Origin: Gimesia benthica
Lineage (GTDB): Bacteria; Planctomycetota; Planctomycetia; Planctomycetales; Planctomycetaceae
Assembly (NCBI RefSeq): GCF_009720525.1
Contig: NZ_CP043930.1
Location: forward strand, 7,514,001 to 7,578,000
Direction: 5' to 3'
Length of the DNA stretch: 64,000 nt
Numbering within the stretch: position 1 is the first letter of the stretch; each line of letters begins with the position of its first letter. Shown piece by piece: positions 54,787 to 62,242 of the stretch. A program made the position numbers and the translations under genes. The notes under the pieces are model-generated. The model saw only the letters and a list, made by a program, of their open reading frames with translations, was not told the DNA's origin and did no database searches.

Positions 54787-55263
54787 TTACCTGTCTTTCT
54801 TCTCTTCAATCCCAATATAGAACTTCACACCATCCACATCGGTGACGGCCCGGGTGACTTCCTGGACGAACCCGTGCGGCACATTCCGGTCTGCTTTAAT
54901 AATGACATCCATCACACCTCCCTGAACCCGTTCGCGGACACGTGCGGTCAGTTCATCCAGGGTGACTTCAGTGGAGCCGCCCGATTCTTTAATCTCGACA
55001 ACACTCTGGCCGTTCAGACCATTGCCGTCATTATGGACGAGTACAATCGTAGATGTGCGGGTATCCACACCAACGCCGTGACGAGCGATCGGAACATCAG
55101 AGTCCTGAGTCGCCTGCATCGTCGATGTGACCATGAAGAAGATGAGCAACAGGAAGGTCACGTCGATCATGGGAGTGATGTCCAGATCGTCGCCTCCACC
55201 GGAGGCGGGACGTTTCTTCCAGCCGCTATCGTCAGAATTGAATAATGATTTTTTACGTGCCAT
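54787..55263 (-). CDS. exbD: ExbD/TolR-type biopolymer transport protein
   Basis: A 158-residue inner-membrane protein. The single membrane helix is DDLDITPMIDVTFLLLIFFM, with the conserved Asp for proton translocation, followed by a periplasmic domain (VVEIKESGGSTEVTLDELTA, VMDVIIKADRNVPHGFV). With an ExbB/TolQ protein it forms the motor that turns the proton gradient into force on a TonB- or TolA-like partner. The 20-bp gap to the ExbB gene and 55-bp gap to the second ExbD gene indicate one transcript. Confidence 0.93.
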   Translation of the reverse strand: MARKKSLFNSDDSGWKKRPASGGGDDLDITPMIDVTFLLLIFFMVTSTMQATQDSDVPIARHGVGVDTRTSTIVLVHNDGNGLNGQSVVEIKESGGSTEVTLDELTARVRERVQGGVMDVIIKADRNVPHGFVQEVTRAVTDVDGVKFYIGIEEKKDR

Positions 55264-55283
55264 GCGCCCGTCACCTTCTCGAT

Positions 55284-55940
55284 TCAGGACTTACGTGAGG
55301 CTTCCAGAATATCCAGAAACTCACCCGTGTGTTCCTGCACCGAGTCTTGCAGTTTACCGATGCGAACATGGATTAAAGCGCCGGCCATCACCAGCGGAAT
55401 CGCGACCGACAGACCCGCGGCGGTTGTGAACAGCGCGAAGCTGATCTCGCCTGCCAACTGGCTCGGGTCACCCCCCGATTCCTGCATATTGCCGATCTTG
55501 TCGAAGGCGTTGATCATCCCGATCACGGTTCCCAGCAGCCCGAGCATCGGGGCACTCTTGACGATCGTGCTGATCCAGGACATGCGGTATTCGAGGTCGG
55601 CCAGAATGTCCCGTTCGAATTTCTCCGCGAGCAGCTGTCGCAGCTTTTTGGCCGGGCGTTCCATATTCGCCATGGCAACCAGAATCAGCTGGGGTACCGC
55701 TTTGCTCCAGTAAGGAGGCGAATCGCAGAGATTCACGACGGCTTCGTAATCTTTCCGTTCGATGTCTTCATGGACTTGGTCGAGGAATTCATTGGCCGCG
55801 TTCTGGGTCAGGAATCGCTTCTGAGCGATCTGGCGGACGAGTAGAATCACACAGAAGACGCCATACAGGGCCGTCAGCCCCAGGGCGACATAGATGGCGA
55901 TCCCGGCTGCGTTTAAAATCGGAGCTAGTGAGTAGTTCAT
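55284..55940 (-). CDS. exbB: ExbB/TolQ/MotA proton channel family protein
   Basis: A 218-residue inner-membrane protein of the MotA/TolQ/ExbB family. The first helix is AGIAIYVALGLTALYGVFCV, and the conserved pore-forming region is LEYRMSWISTIVKSAPMLGL followed by LGTVIGMINAFDKI and ISFALFTTAAGLSVAIPLVM. These match the TolQ consensus for proton-channel helices 2 and 3. It is the stator of a proton-motive-force-driven complex with the downstream ExbD proteins. Gene order, the short gaps and the strand agree with a co-transcribed complex. Confidence 0.93.
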   Translation of the reverse strand: MNYSLAPILNAAGIAIYVALGLTALYGVFCVILLVRQIAQKRFLTQNAANEFLDQVHEDIERKDYEAVVNLCDSPPYWSKAVPQLILVAMANMERPAKKLRQLLAEKFERDILADLEYRMSWISTIVKSAPMLGLLGTVIGMINAFDKIGNMQESGGDPSQLAGEISFALFTTAAGLSVAIPLVMAGALIHVRIGKLQDSVQEHTGEFLDILEASRKS

Positions 55941-55960
55941 GGATGCCTGCTTTGCACTCG

Positions 55961-56860
55961 TTATCGGAAATAAGTTTGACGGGTCACTTCAAAATCGTAG
56001 CTGCCACGATTACCGCGTACTGTAAAATAGGTACGCCGGATTTCGTCGAATTTTTTATCTCGGTATTTTTTCTCCAGGAGCAGGAGTCGGTTTTCGGCCT
56101 CTTTGGGGTAGAAGTGGAACAGGATTGCCCCGGTCACATCGTAACCCGCTTTTTTGAACAGGCTCAGGTCACTGGTGCGACGCTCGCCTCCCTGCCAGGT
56201 CATATACAGTCGCTTCTCATCCTCACCCGAAGTGGCCGTTCGGCTGGTCGGTTTTTCGGAGGAAACATTTGAGAGATAGACCATCTTGCCGTTACGCAGC
56301 AATGCGCCAAGCTCGATTTTGAAATAGTCCAGCTGGCTGGCGTAATCGATTATGGACCCTCGGTCGGAAAACTTGATGAACCAGCGCTGTTCGCGGGGCA
56401 GTCCCTTCTTGCCCGGACCAAAACCCAGGGCCCGCTTTCCCGTACCCGCGGCACTACCGACTTTCCCGGAGTTGGTCAGATCGGTCTGCATCTGTTGCTG
56501 TACCTGCTGAGTCGCCTTGTCAGACAGTTCGACTACACTGTCCAGCATTTCCTCGACCTGGTTCTCTTCGGTCGGCGTGTCGATCTGTGAGGGATCATCC
56601 ACGGGGTCTTCCGGGGATTCCACCAGCAGCTCTTCATCCGGCGATCCATCCTCGGCTCCACCCGCCAGGTCCACCATTTCCAAAGCGACCTCGTTTTCTG
56701 TCTGGGGGAGGCGATTCGTAAACCAGACAATCGAGAGCCAGAGGACCGCCACGATCAACGCCAGCACAACTGCGATCAACGATGAACTCACCTGGTCATA
56801 CTGGGTGACCCGCATGACCGGCGATTTACGGTGATCGGTTTGTGATGTGCTCTGGGCCAT
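55961..56860 (-). CDS. Single-pass membrane protein of the ExbBD cluster
   Basis: A 299-residue protein. A basic cytoplasmic N-terminus (about 25 residues) precedes one helix (SSLIAVVLALIVAVLWLSIVW). An acidic spacer follows (EDGSPDEELLVESPEDPVDD), then a Gln-rich helix (QQVQQQMQTDLTN), a glycine-rich turn and a soluble C-terminal domain of about 140 residues. The arrangement N-in helix, long spacer, periplasmic domain is that of TonB/TolA-type transducers, but no TonB C-terminal motif is seen. Its place before ExbB in the cluster makes a role as the energised partner plausible. That is inference. Confidence 0.65.
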   Translation of the reverse strand: MAQSTSQTDHRKSPVMRVTQYDQVSSSLIAVVLALIVAVLWLSIVWFTNRLPQTENEVALEMVDLAGGAEDGSPDEELLVESPEDPVDDPSQIDTPTEENQVEEMLDSVVELSDKATQQVQQQMQTDLTNSGKVGSAAGTGKRALGFGPGKKGLPREQRWFIKFSDRGSIIDYASQLDYFKIELGALLRNGKMVYLSNVSSEKPTSRTATSGEDEKRLYMTWQGGERRTSDLSLFKKAGYDVTGAILFHFYPKEAENRLLLLEKKYRDKKFDEIRRTYFTVRGNRGSYDFEVTRQTYFR

Positions 56861-56895
56861 CGTACTAAAGTATCCTCTGAGTTTTCTATTGGTGG

Positions 56896-58674
56896 TTATT
56901 TGGACTTTGACTTGGGGAGCTGGTCGAGAACTTCGTAGAGGTTGAATTTTTCATCAAAGGGTTTCACGCTGTTGTACCATTTCTGCCAGCGTCGGGTGGC
57001 TTCATCGGCCCATTGATCGGCGATGATCACGCGTTCTTCTTTGGTCAGGTCTTCCGGCACATCAGCCAGGGGATCTTCGGGCATCCCCAGTCCCCGGATT
57101 TTACGGCTGAGGGTGCAGAGACCGTTCCGCGCCTCGATTCGCACGCTCAGATCCGGATCTTTCAATGATCGAATCAGGTAGGGGGCCATGCGAAAATCAT
57201 TGGTTCGTGCCAGTGCCCAGACAGCAGTCCGCCTGACATCAGGGGAGCGGGCATCGATCAGTTTCAGGACCCGGTCTTTCTGTTTGATTAGATCTTCCCG
57301 GTTCCCGAGGGTAATTGTTTCGACCAGTGTTTCCTGGGTTGTGTCCAGATCCGCAGTTGCCGGATCTTCGAGCTGGGCCAGCAGTTCGCTGAGATCTCCC
57401 GATAATGTCTTGCTTTCCACCTTACCATTCCGCATCTGAACCTCAGCCAGGTTCTTGGGCAGTCCCCGTCCCCCGGCCAGCAGACCGGAGCCTACCGGAT
57501 CGGGCTTATACTTGCGGTCAATGGTTTTCACGGTTGCCTTGGCCAGGAAGATGATTGCCAGGCAGGTTGCAGCATCGATATTTCCCGAGCCTTTCCAGCT
57601 CCCATCTTCCAACTGCATCATCAACAGGTGTCGTGCACCGTCGGCGTACCAGTCGTGAGGCCCCAGTTTTTTCGCATCGGCCAGGGCGGCCAGACGTTCG
57701 ATCCCGTACAGGTAGTAATTAGGCCAGCCGGTCGGGTTACGATAATTGTAATTGTTGACGACCCAGTTTGCGCCCCGGGTCTTGCCGGTCTCAAGCGCTG
57801 ACAGGGCAATGGTCGGTTTAGTGAACAGGTTCTCCTCACCCTCTTTATCTTTTTCGGTGAGGTTCACTTTTTCCAGGAAACCGAATTTCTTTTTAGGCTC
57901 GCCTTCCTTACCGGTGGTCGACGCGCTGCGGGGCTGTCCGTTGGGATACAGCTGGCGGGAAATTACATACATACTGCCGGTCCCCGCCACACCCATCGTG
58001 TGTTTGGCACCCCGGTCTGTCTTGCCCCCGGGATGATATCCAAATCCGCCATTAGGCAGTTGGGTTGTCAGATGCCAGCGGGCGGCATTGTCCCAGACGC
58101 GGGTGGGAATCATTACCCCGGCCCGTTCCGCAGCCCAGAGCCCCAGAATCGCATACTGCGTGATACTGGTGTCGCCATTGTTGGGTTCCTGCTGTGGATA
58201 ATACCAGCTGCCGGCTGGCTGCTGGGTCCTGATCAGAAAATCAACCGTGGTCTTGATTTCATTATGATACTTTTCCGGGCTGATCGCTTCGAACACCATC
58301 AGCTGTACACCGGCAGTGTAATTGTAATCTCCGCCCGGAGTATAAACGATTTCGCCGTCGGAATTCTTCTGGTTATGATCTGCCATGATGTTTTTCAGGC
58401 AGTTCTGGATGTAAGGGGAGTCGGGGGATTCACCCGTTTTCAGCAGCGTGTATGCCACAAAGGCATTCATGCCGCTACGGCCATAGTCGGGCTTCTTTTT
58501 GAGGAACGCTACTCCGCGTTTGATGGCGGCGTCAATCTCCGCCTGGGGAGGCTGCGCTGCTGCCCGATCGGCCAAGCAGGAGAGCAGAAGGAGAGCACAC
58601 AGGCACCAGGTACCAGTCAGGCTGGTACGGTGCGGGCTCGCATTCCGTCTGATTAAGGCGCAATGATTTTCCAT
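56896..58674 (-). CDS. Secreted terpenoid-cyclase-fold protein with HEAT-like repeats
   Basis: A 592-residue exported protein; leader GTWCLCALLLLSCLADRAAA. Residues about 45-390 form prenyltransferase/squalene-cyclase-like alpha/alpha-barrel repeats (NAFVAYTLLKTGES, TTVDFLIRTQQPAGSWYY, SITQYAILGLWAAERAG, LLMMQLEDGSWKGSGNID). The C-terminal part has HEAT-like helices (DVRRTAVWALARTNDFRMAP, LSVRIEARNGLCTL). No DxDD or DDxD catalytic motif stands out, so an enzymatic role is doubtful and a binding role is equally possible. It is the first gene of the ExbBD cluster, 35 bp before the membrane protein gene. Similar proteins are common beside planctomycete ExbB genes. Confidence 0.8.
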   Translation of the reverse strand: MENHCALIRRNASPHRTSLTGTWCLCALLLLSCLADRAAAQPPQAEIDAAIKRGVAFLKKKPDYGRSGMNAFVAYTLLKTGESPDSPYIQNCLKNIMADHNQKNSDGEIVYTPGGDYNYTAGVQLMVFEAISPEKYHNEIKTTVDFLIRTQQPAGSWYYPQQEPNNGDTSITQYAILGLWAAERAGVMIPTRVWDNAARWHLTTQLPNGGFGYHPGGKTDRGAKHTMGVAGTGSMYVISRQLYPNGQPRSASTTGKEGEPKKKFGFLEKVNLTEKDKEGEENLFTKPTIALSALETGKTRGANWVVNNYNYRNPTGWPNYYLYGIERLAALADAKKLGPHDWYADGARHLLMMQLEDGSWKGSGNIDAATCLAIIFLAKATVKTIDRKYKPDPVGSGLLAGGRGLPKNLAEVQMRNGKVESKTLSGDLSELLAQLEDPATADLDTTQETLVETITLGNREDLIKQKDRVLKLIDARSPDVRRTAVWALARTNDFRMAPYLIRSLKDPDLSVRIEARNGLCTLSRKIRGLGMPEDPLADVPEDLTKEERVIIADQWADEATRRWQKWYNSVKPFDEKFNLYEVLDQLPKSKSK

Positions 58675-58820
58675 GTTGATGCGTTAGCAATCTGAGATGA
58701 GAGAATATTGCTGACAGGAGAAAGAAGCCGAAACTTCTCCGCATCTCTCCAGTCTAAATTCAGATATAAAGCAGTGTCAATCTTTATGCCCCAAATCATT
58801 ACGATATTCACATTTACGAT

Positions 58821-59189
58821 TCAGGGCTTCCAGGAGAGATCACAAGTACACACTGCCTCATTGCACCGTGGACATCCCTGGACATATTTGCGACTGACGG
58901 CCTGTTCCAGATCGACGCCCGCCACATTCGCCATGGTCGCCAGCCAGGCCAGAACATCAGCAAATTCTTCTTCCAGGTTCTGTGGATCGTTGTTTTCACG
59001 CAGCGCAGAAGAGAGTTCGCCGACCTCTTCCATGAACCACATAAACGTGCCTTCGATCCCCCGTGACTGGTCCTTCTCGAAAAACATTTTATGTATCACC
59101 GCCTGGAACTGGGAGACCGTTAAGCCGGGTTTCCGCGGGTTTGCGTCTGTCGAGGAAGTTTCCGAAGCGGGGGGGAGGTCGTTGGTCAC
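58821..59189 (-). CDS. MazG-like nucleotide pyrophosphohydrolase with zinc-ribbon tail
   Basis: A 122-residue protein. The MazG-type all-alpha NTP pyrophosphohydrolase core is clear: MWFMEEVGELSSAL followed by EEEFADVLAWLATMA, which carry the ExxE and ExxD magnesium ligands. Such enzymes remove abnormal or damaged NTPs. The final 20 residues hold CPRCNEAVCTCDL, a probable small zinc knuckle that is not part of the standard MazG domain. The gene is oriented with the TPR protease and lies about 150 bp from the ExbBD cluster, so it probably has its own promoter. Confidence 0.83.
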   Translation of the reverse strand: MTNDLPPASETSSTDANPRKPGLTVSQFQAVIHKMFFEKDQSRGIEGTFMWFMEEVGELSSALRENNDPQNLEEEFADVLAWLATMANVAGVDLEQAVSRKYVQGCPRCNEAVCTCDLSWKP

Positions 59190-59251
59190 AATGGTTCCTT
59201 GTCTGCGTCAGTTCAAATGATGATCATCAAACGCCATGCGTGTCGGGCGTG

Positions 59252-62203
59252 TTACAGTTTCTGTTTCAGTTTGAGCCCCTCGGCGTGGGAGGGATTCTGT
59301 TTTAGGAGCAGATCCAGCTCAGTCCGGGCTGCCCCTCGTTGTCCTGCATCCAGCAGTGTTTTAGCAAGCAGGTAACGCTGTTCAGCGTTGTCCTCCTGCA
59401 GGTGCAGCAGCATCTTGAGTTCGCGAATGGCAACCGGTTTTAGGTCCAGCTTCAAAGCGATTTCGGAAAGCTGCTGATGCGTTTCCGGATCCAGTACATC
59501 CACCTGTAAAGCTGCCTGTCCCCAGCGCAGCGCCTGTTCCAGGTCACCCTGTTTTCGGTAACCCTCCATCAGCAGCTTCATACTGGTTTCATCGTTGGGA
59601 TCCAGATGCACCAGTTTCAGCAGTGTTTCCTGCAGCTGTTTCTCTTTCTTCTGTTGCTGATAAATAATCGACAGCCCCTGTAACCATTCGGTCTGGTAAG
59701 GATAGGTTTGATGAGCCTGTTCGTAAACAGGCAGCGCTTCGTCGAACTTTGTCTGTTTCAGCAGGATCTTACCGGCCAGACTCAGCACATCAACGTCTGG
59801 GGCTTTGACAGAGAGCGGTTTCTGGAGAACGTCGAGTGCCGAGTCCAGGTCTTCGGATAGCAGTTCCAGCTGCGCGATCGTCAGTGCCGCCTGGGCCTGA
59901 GTCGGATGCGTTTCCAGTACTTTCCTGGCAATGCTGCGGGCTTCCCCTTTCTTACGCAGGCGGAGCAGGCGATATGCGTATTTCCCCGCAAGATCCGGAT
60001 CACTCTGATTGGCTTCGTACTGCTTCTTAAGCTCACGAAAGCTCAGATCTGCTTCCTCTGACTGATACCCCTTCAGCGAGGCGGTAATCTTCTTGAGGTA
60101 AGCATGGTAACGTTTTTCAAACTCATCCTGACTGATCCCGAAGCAATCCTGAATGGCGGTCGCCGTCGATCCCTGCTCCTGATAGGAGAGCAGCAGCTTT
60201 TTCAGCGCGTCGTTTCCGAACTCGGCCACCATGAAGTCAGCACAGAGCAGGCTCTGGCAGTAGGCGAAGTTCCAGTTTGAGGACGATTTAGGACGGACGA
60301 AGACGCCGTCCAGTTCATCCAGACTGTAGATTTCATTTTTAGGAACCCGTTCAACCAGCAGTTGATTGAACTTCTGAGGTCGAGCTGAATTCTCACTGCG
60401 AACAGCCAGGGCTTCGGTAAACCAGTGCGGGATTTTGTACTTCGTCTGCTGTAACGTGAAGACATGCACCAGTTCGTGTTTCAGAACGCTGGCCCAGTTG
60501 AACGGCTCCTGCATGGCCGTTGGAGAAGTCAGCGCGACGACAGCGCCGGTTGATGCTCCAATCGTCTGAATCCAGGGCAGGCCGATCATCCGCGCACTGA
60601 ACCACTGATGGGCCGAGAGCCCTTTGGCGTCATGGTAGATCTCAAACTGCGTTTTGCCCGGCGGTTCGTATCCAAACTGCGCTACCATCTCCGGGTAGAT
60701 CTCTTCCAGATAGTCGGCCATGTACTGTCCGAGAATGTAATCGGCTTTCGAATCATAGCGGATTACAAAATGATCGGTCACGATCGAGCCGTAAGACTCC
60801 AGCACGCCCAGAACCTTGCGCATGTTGCTGACCCGCACATGATAGGGGTCGGCCTGGAAGGCAGCATTGAGGGTTTCCTGAGCAAGATCTGTCCGGCCCA
60901 TCTGCATGTAGAGCATTCCCAGGGATGTCTGAGGACCGGAAAGTTGCGGCATCAGTTCCCTGGTTTTCAGGTAAGCAAACTCTGCAAACGCGAACTGCCG
61001 TTTGAATTCGAGCAGATTCCCCAGCTCAAACAGAAAGTAGCCCGGTTTGGGATTCTCAGCCAGCAGGTCAGTCAATAGCTGAGTAAACCGGGATGATTTT
61101 TCCGCTGGTTTTGTTTTCGTTTCTGAATTGTCGAAGAAGGGCTTGAGTGCGTCGGTCGTGGGAACGCCATCCAGCAGCAGAAAGCAGGCCGCCTTCCGTG
61201 CCAGCACCAGCTGACTGCGGGGGTTGACCTTTTCCGCTTCTGCAACGGTTTTCAGTGCCTGTGCGTACTGTCCGTTGATCAACTCGAGATCGCATTTCAG
61301 CAACAGGGCGGAGAGCAGTCGCGGGTTGATCTTGAGAGCCTTTTCCAGCAGTTCGCTGCTGGTATCGAACTCGCGAATTTCAACCGCGGTCTCTGCCAGT
61401 GCGACGTAAACCGGCGCGGCCTGGGAATTCGTTGTCAGTGCCGCCTGGAATTCTTCGGCTGACTGTGGTCGATTGTACTTTTCCTGCAGGATGGAACCGC
61501 TCAGGAAAGACGCCTCCCAGACCAGCGGATCGTCTTTGAGGGCATCCGGACAGAGCGTGTTGACCACGAAATTGAAGATCTGTGAAACGCTGTTCCAGCG
61601 TGCGTACTGCGTTGCGCCGTCCGCGATGACCAGCAGCGTCTCCGCATCTTCCGGCTGAGCACGATTATAATAGCGGACAAACCAGCGGAAGGCTTCGTTG
61701 GCTTCTTCAATCTTACCCGCCTCGGTGAGCAGGTGTGCCTGAATCAGATGCGCCCGCGGTTGATCTGCATCCAGAGTCAACGCCATCGCGACATGCTTTT
61801 CGGCCTTTTCATATTGGCCCGCCTCATAATAAAGCTTCGCGGCCCAGGCTTGCAGTTCCGCACGACGCGGATCCTGTTTCAGTGCGGTTTCCAGGCGACG
61901 GAATGCAGCCGGCGTGTCACCGGTCTCCAGGTCGATCCGCATCAGGCCCTGCATCAGCTTCCAGTGCGCATCGCTGGTTGGGGGAGAGACGTCAGCCAGC
62001 TTCTTCTCAACCCCTGCATAAACTTCACGCGCCTCTGCGTACCGCCCATGCTGCAGGTGCTCGTATGCTGTTTGTAACTGTTCGTCGACCGCAGATGGTT
62101 TCTCTGTTTCCGCAGCACGCACAAGGCTGACAGGCAGGGAAGCAGGGAGCAGCAGCCCTGTGATCAGGTAAATCAGGGCAAAGTAGATGACATATTTCCG
62201 CAT
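59252..62203 (-). CDS. Exported TPR protein with gluzincin-type metalloprotease domain
   Basis: A 983-residue exported protein; leader YFALIYLITGLLLPASLPVS. The first 450 residues are TPR repeats (QLQTAYEHLQHGRYAEAREV, AKLYYEAGQYEKAEKHVAMA). The peptidase MA-like domain has KHELVHVFTLQQ with HELVH at 576-580 and WFTEALAVRSE 20 residues later, giving the third zinc ligand, as in gluzincins. More TPR repeats follow at the C-terminus (FDEALPVYEQAHQTYPYQTE, LEQALRWGQAALQ). It is presumably a periplasmic or surface protease whose TPR arms hold substrate or partners. It lies 40 bp after the helicase gene in the direction of transcription. Confidence 0.8.
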   Translation of the reverse strand: MRKYVIYFALIYLITGLLLPASLPVSLVRAAETEKPSAVDEQLQTAYEHLQHGRYAEAREVYAGVEKKLADVSPPTSDAHWKLMQGLMRIDLETGDTPAAFRRLETALKQDPRRAELQAWAAKLYYEAGQYEKAEKHVAMALTLDADQPRAHLIQAHLLTEAGKIEEANEAFRWFVRYYNRAQPEDAETLLVIADGATQYARWNSVSQIFNFVVNTLCPDALKDDPLVWEASFLSGSILQEKYNRPQSAEEFQAALTTNSQAAPVYVALAETAVEIREFDTSSELLEKALKINPRLLSALLLKCDLELINGQYAQALKTVAEAEKVNPRSQLVLARKAACFLLLDGVPTTDALKPFFDNSETKTKPAEKSSRFTQLLTDLLAENPKPGYFLFELGNLLEFKRQFAFAEFAYLKTRELMPQLSGPQTSLGMLYMQMGRTDLAQETLNAAFQADPYHVRVSNMRKVLGVLESYGSIVTDHFVIRYDSKADYILGQYMADYLEEIYPEMVAQFGYEPPGKTQFEIYHDAKGLSAHQWFSARMIGLPWIQTIGASTGAVVALTSPTAMQEPFNWASVLKHELVHVFTLQQTKYKIPHWFTEALAVRSENSARPQKFNQLLVERVPKNEIYSLDELDGVFVRPKSSSNWNFAYCQSLLCADFMVAEFGNDALKKLLLSYQEQGSTATAIQDCFGISQDEFEKRYHAYLKKITASLKGYQSEEADLSFRELKKQYEANQSDPDLAGKYAYRLLRLRKKGEARSIARKVLETHPTQAQAALTIAQLELLSEDLDSALDVLQKPLSVKAPDVDVLSLAGKILLKQTKFDEALPVYEQAHQTYPYQTEWLQGLSIIYQQQKKEKQLQETLLKLVHLDPNDETSMKLLMEGYRKQGDLEQALRWGQAALQVDVLDPETHQQLSEIALKLDLKPVAIRELKMLLHLQEDNAEQRYLLAKTLLDAGQRGAARTELDLLLKQNPSHAEGLKLKQKL

Positions 62204-62242
62204 GCGCTCTTCCGTATTTAAATCCCCGGGACATTCCTGCGT

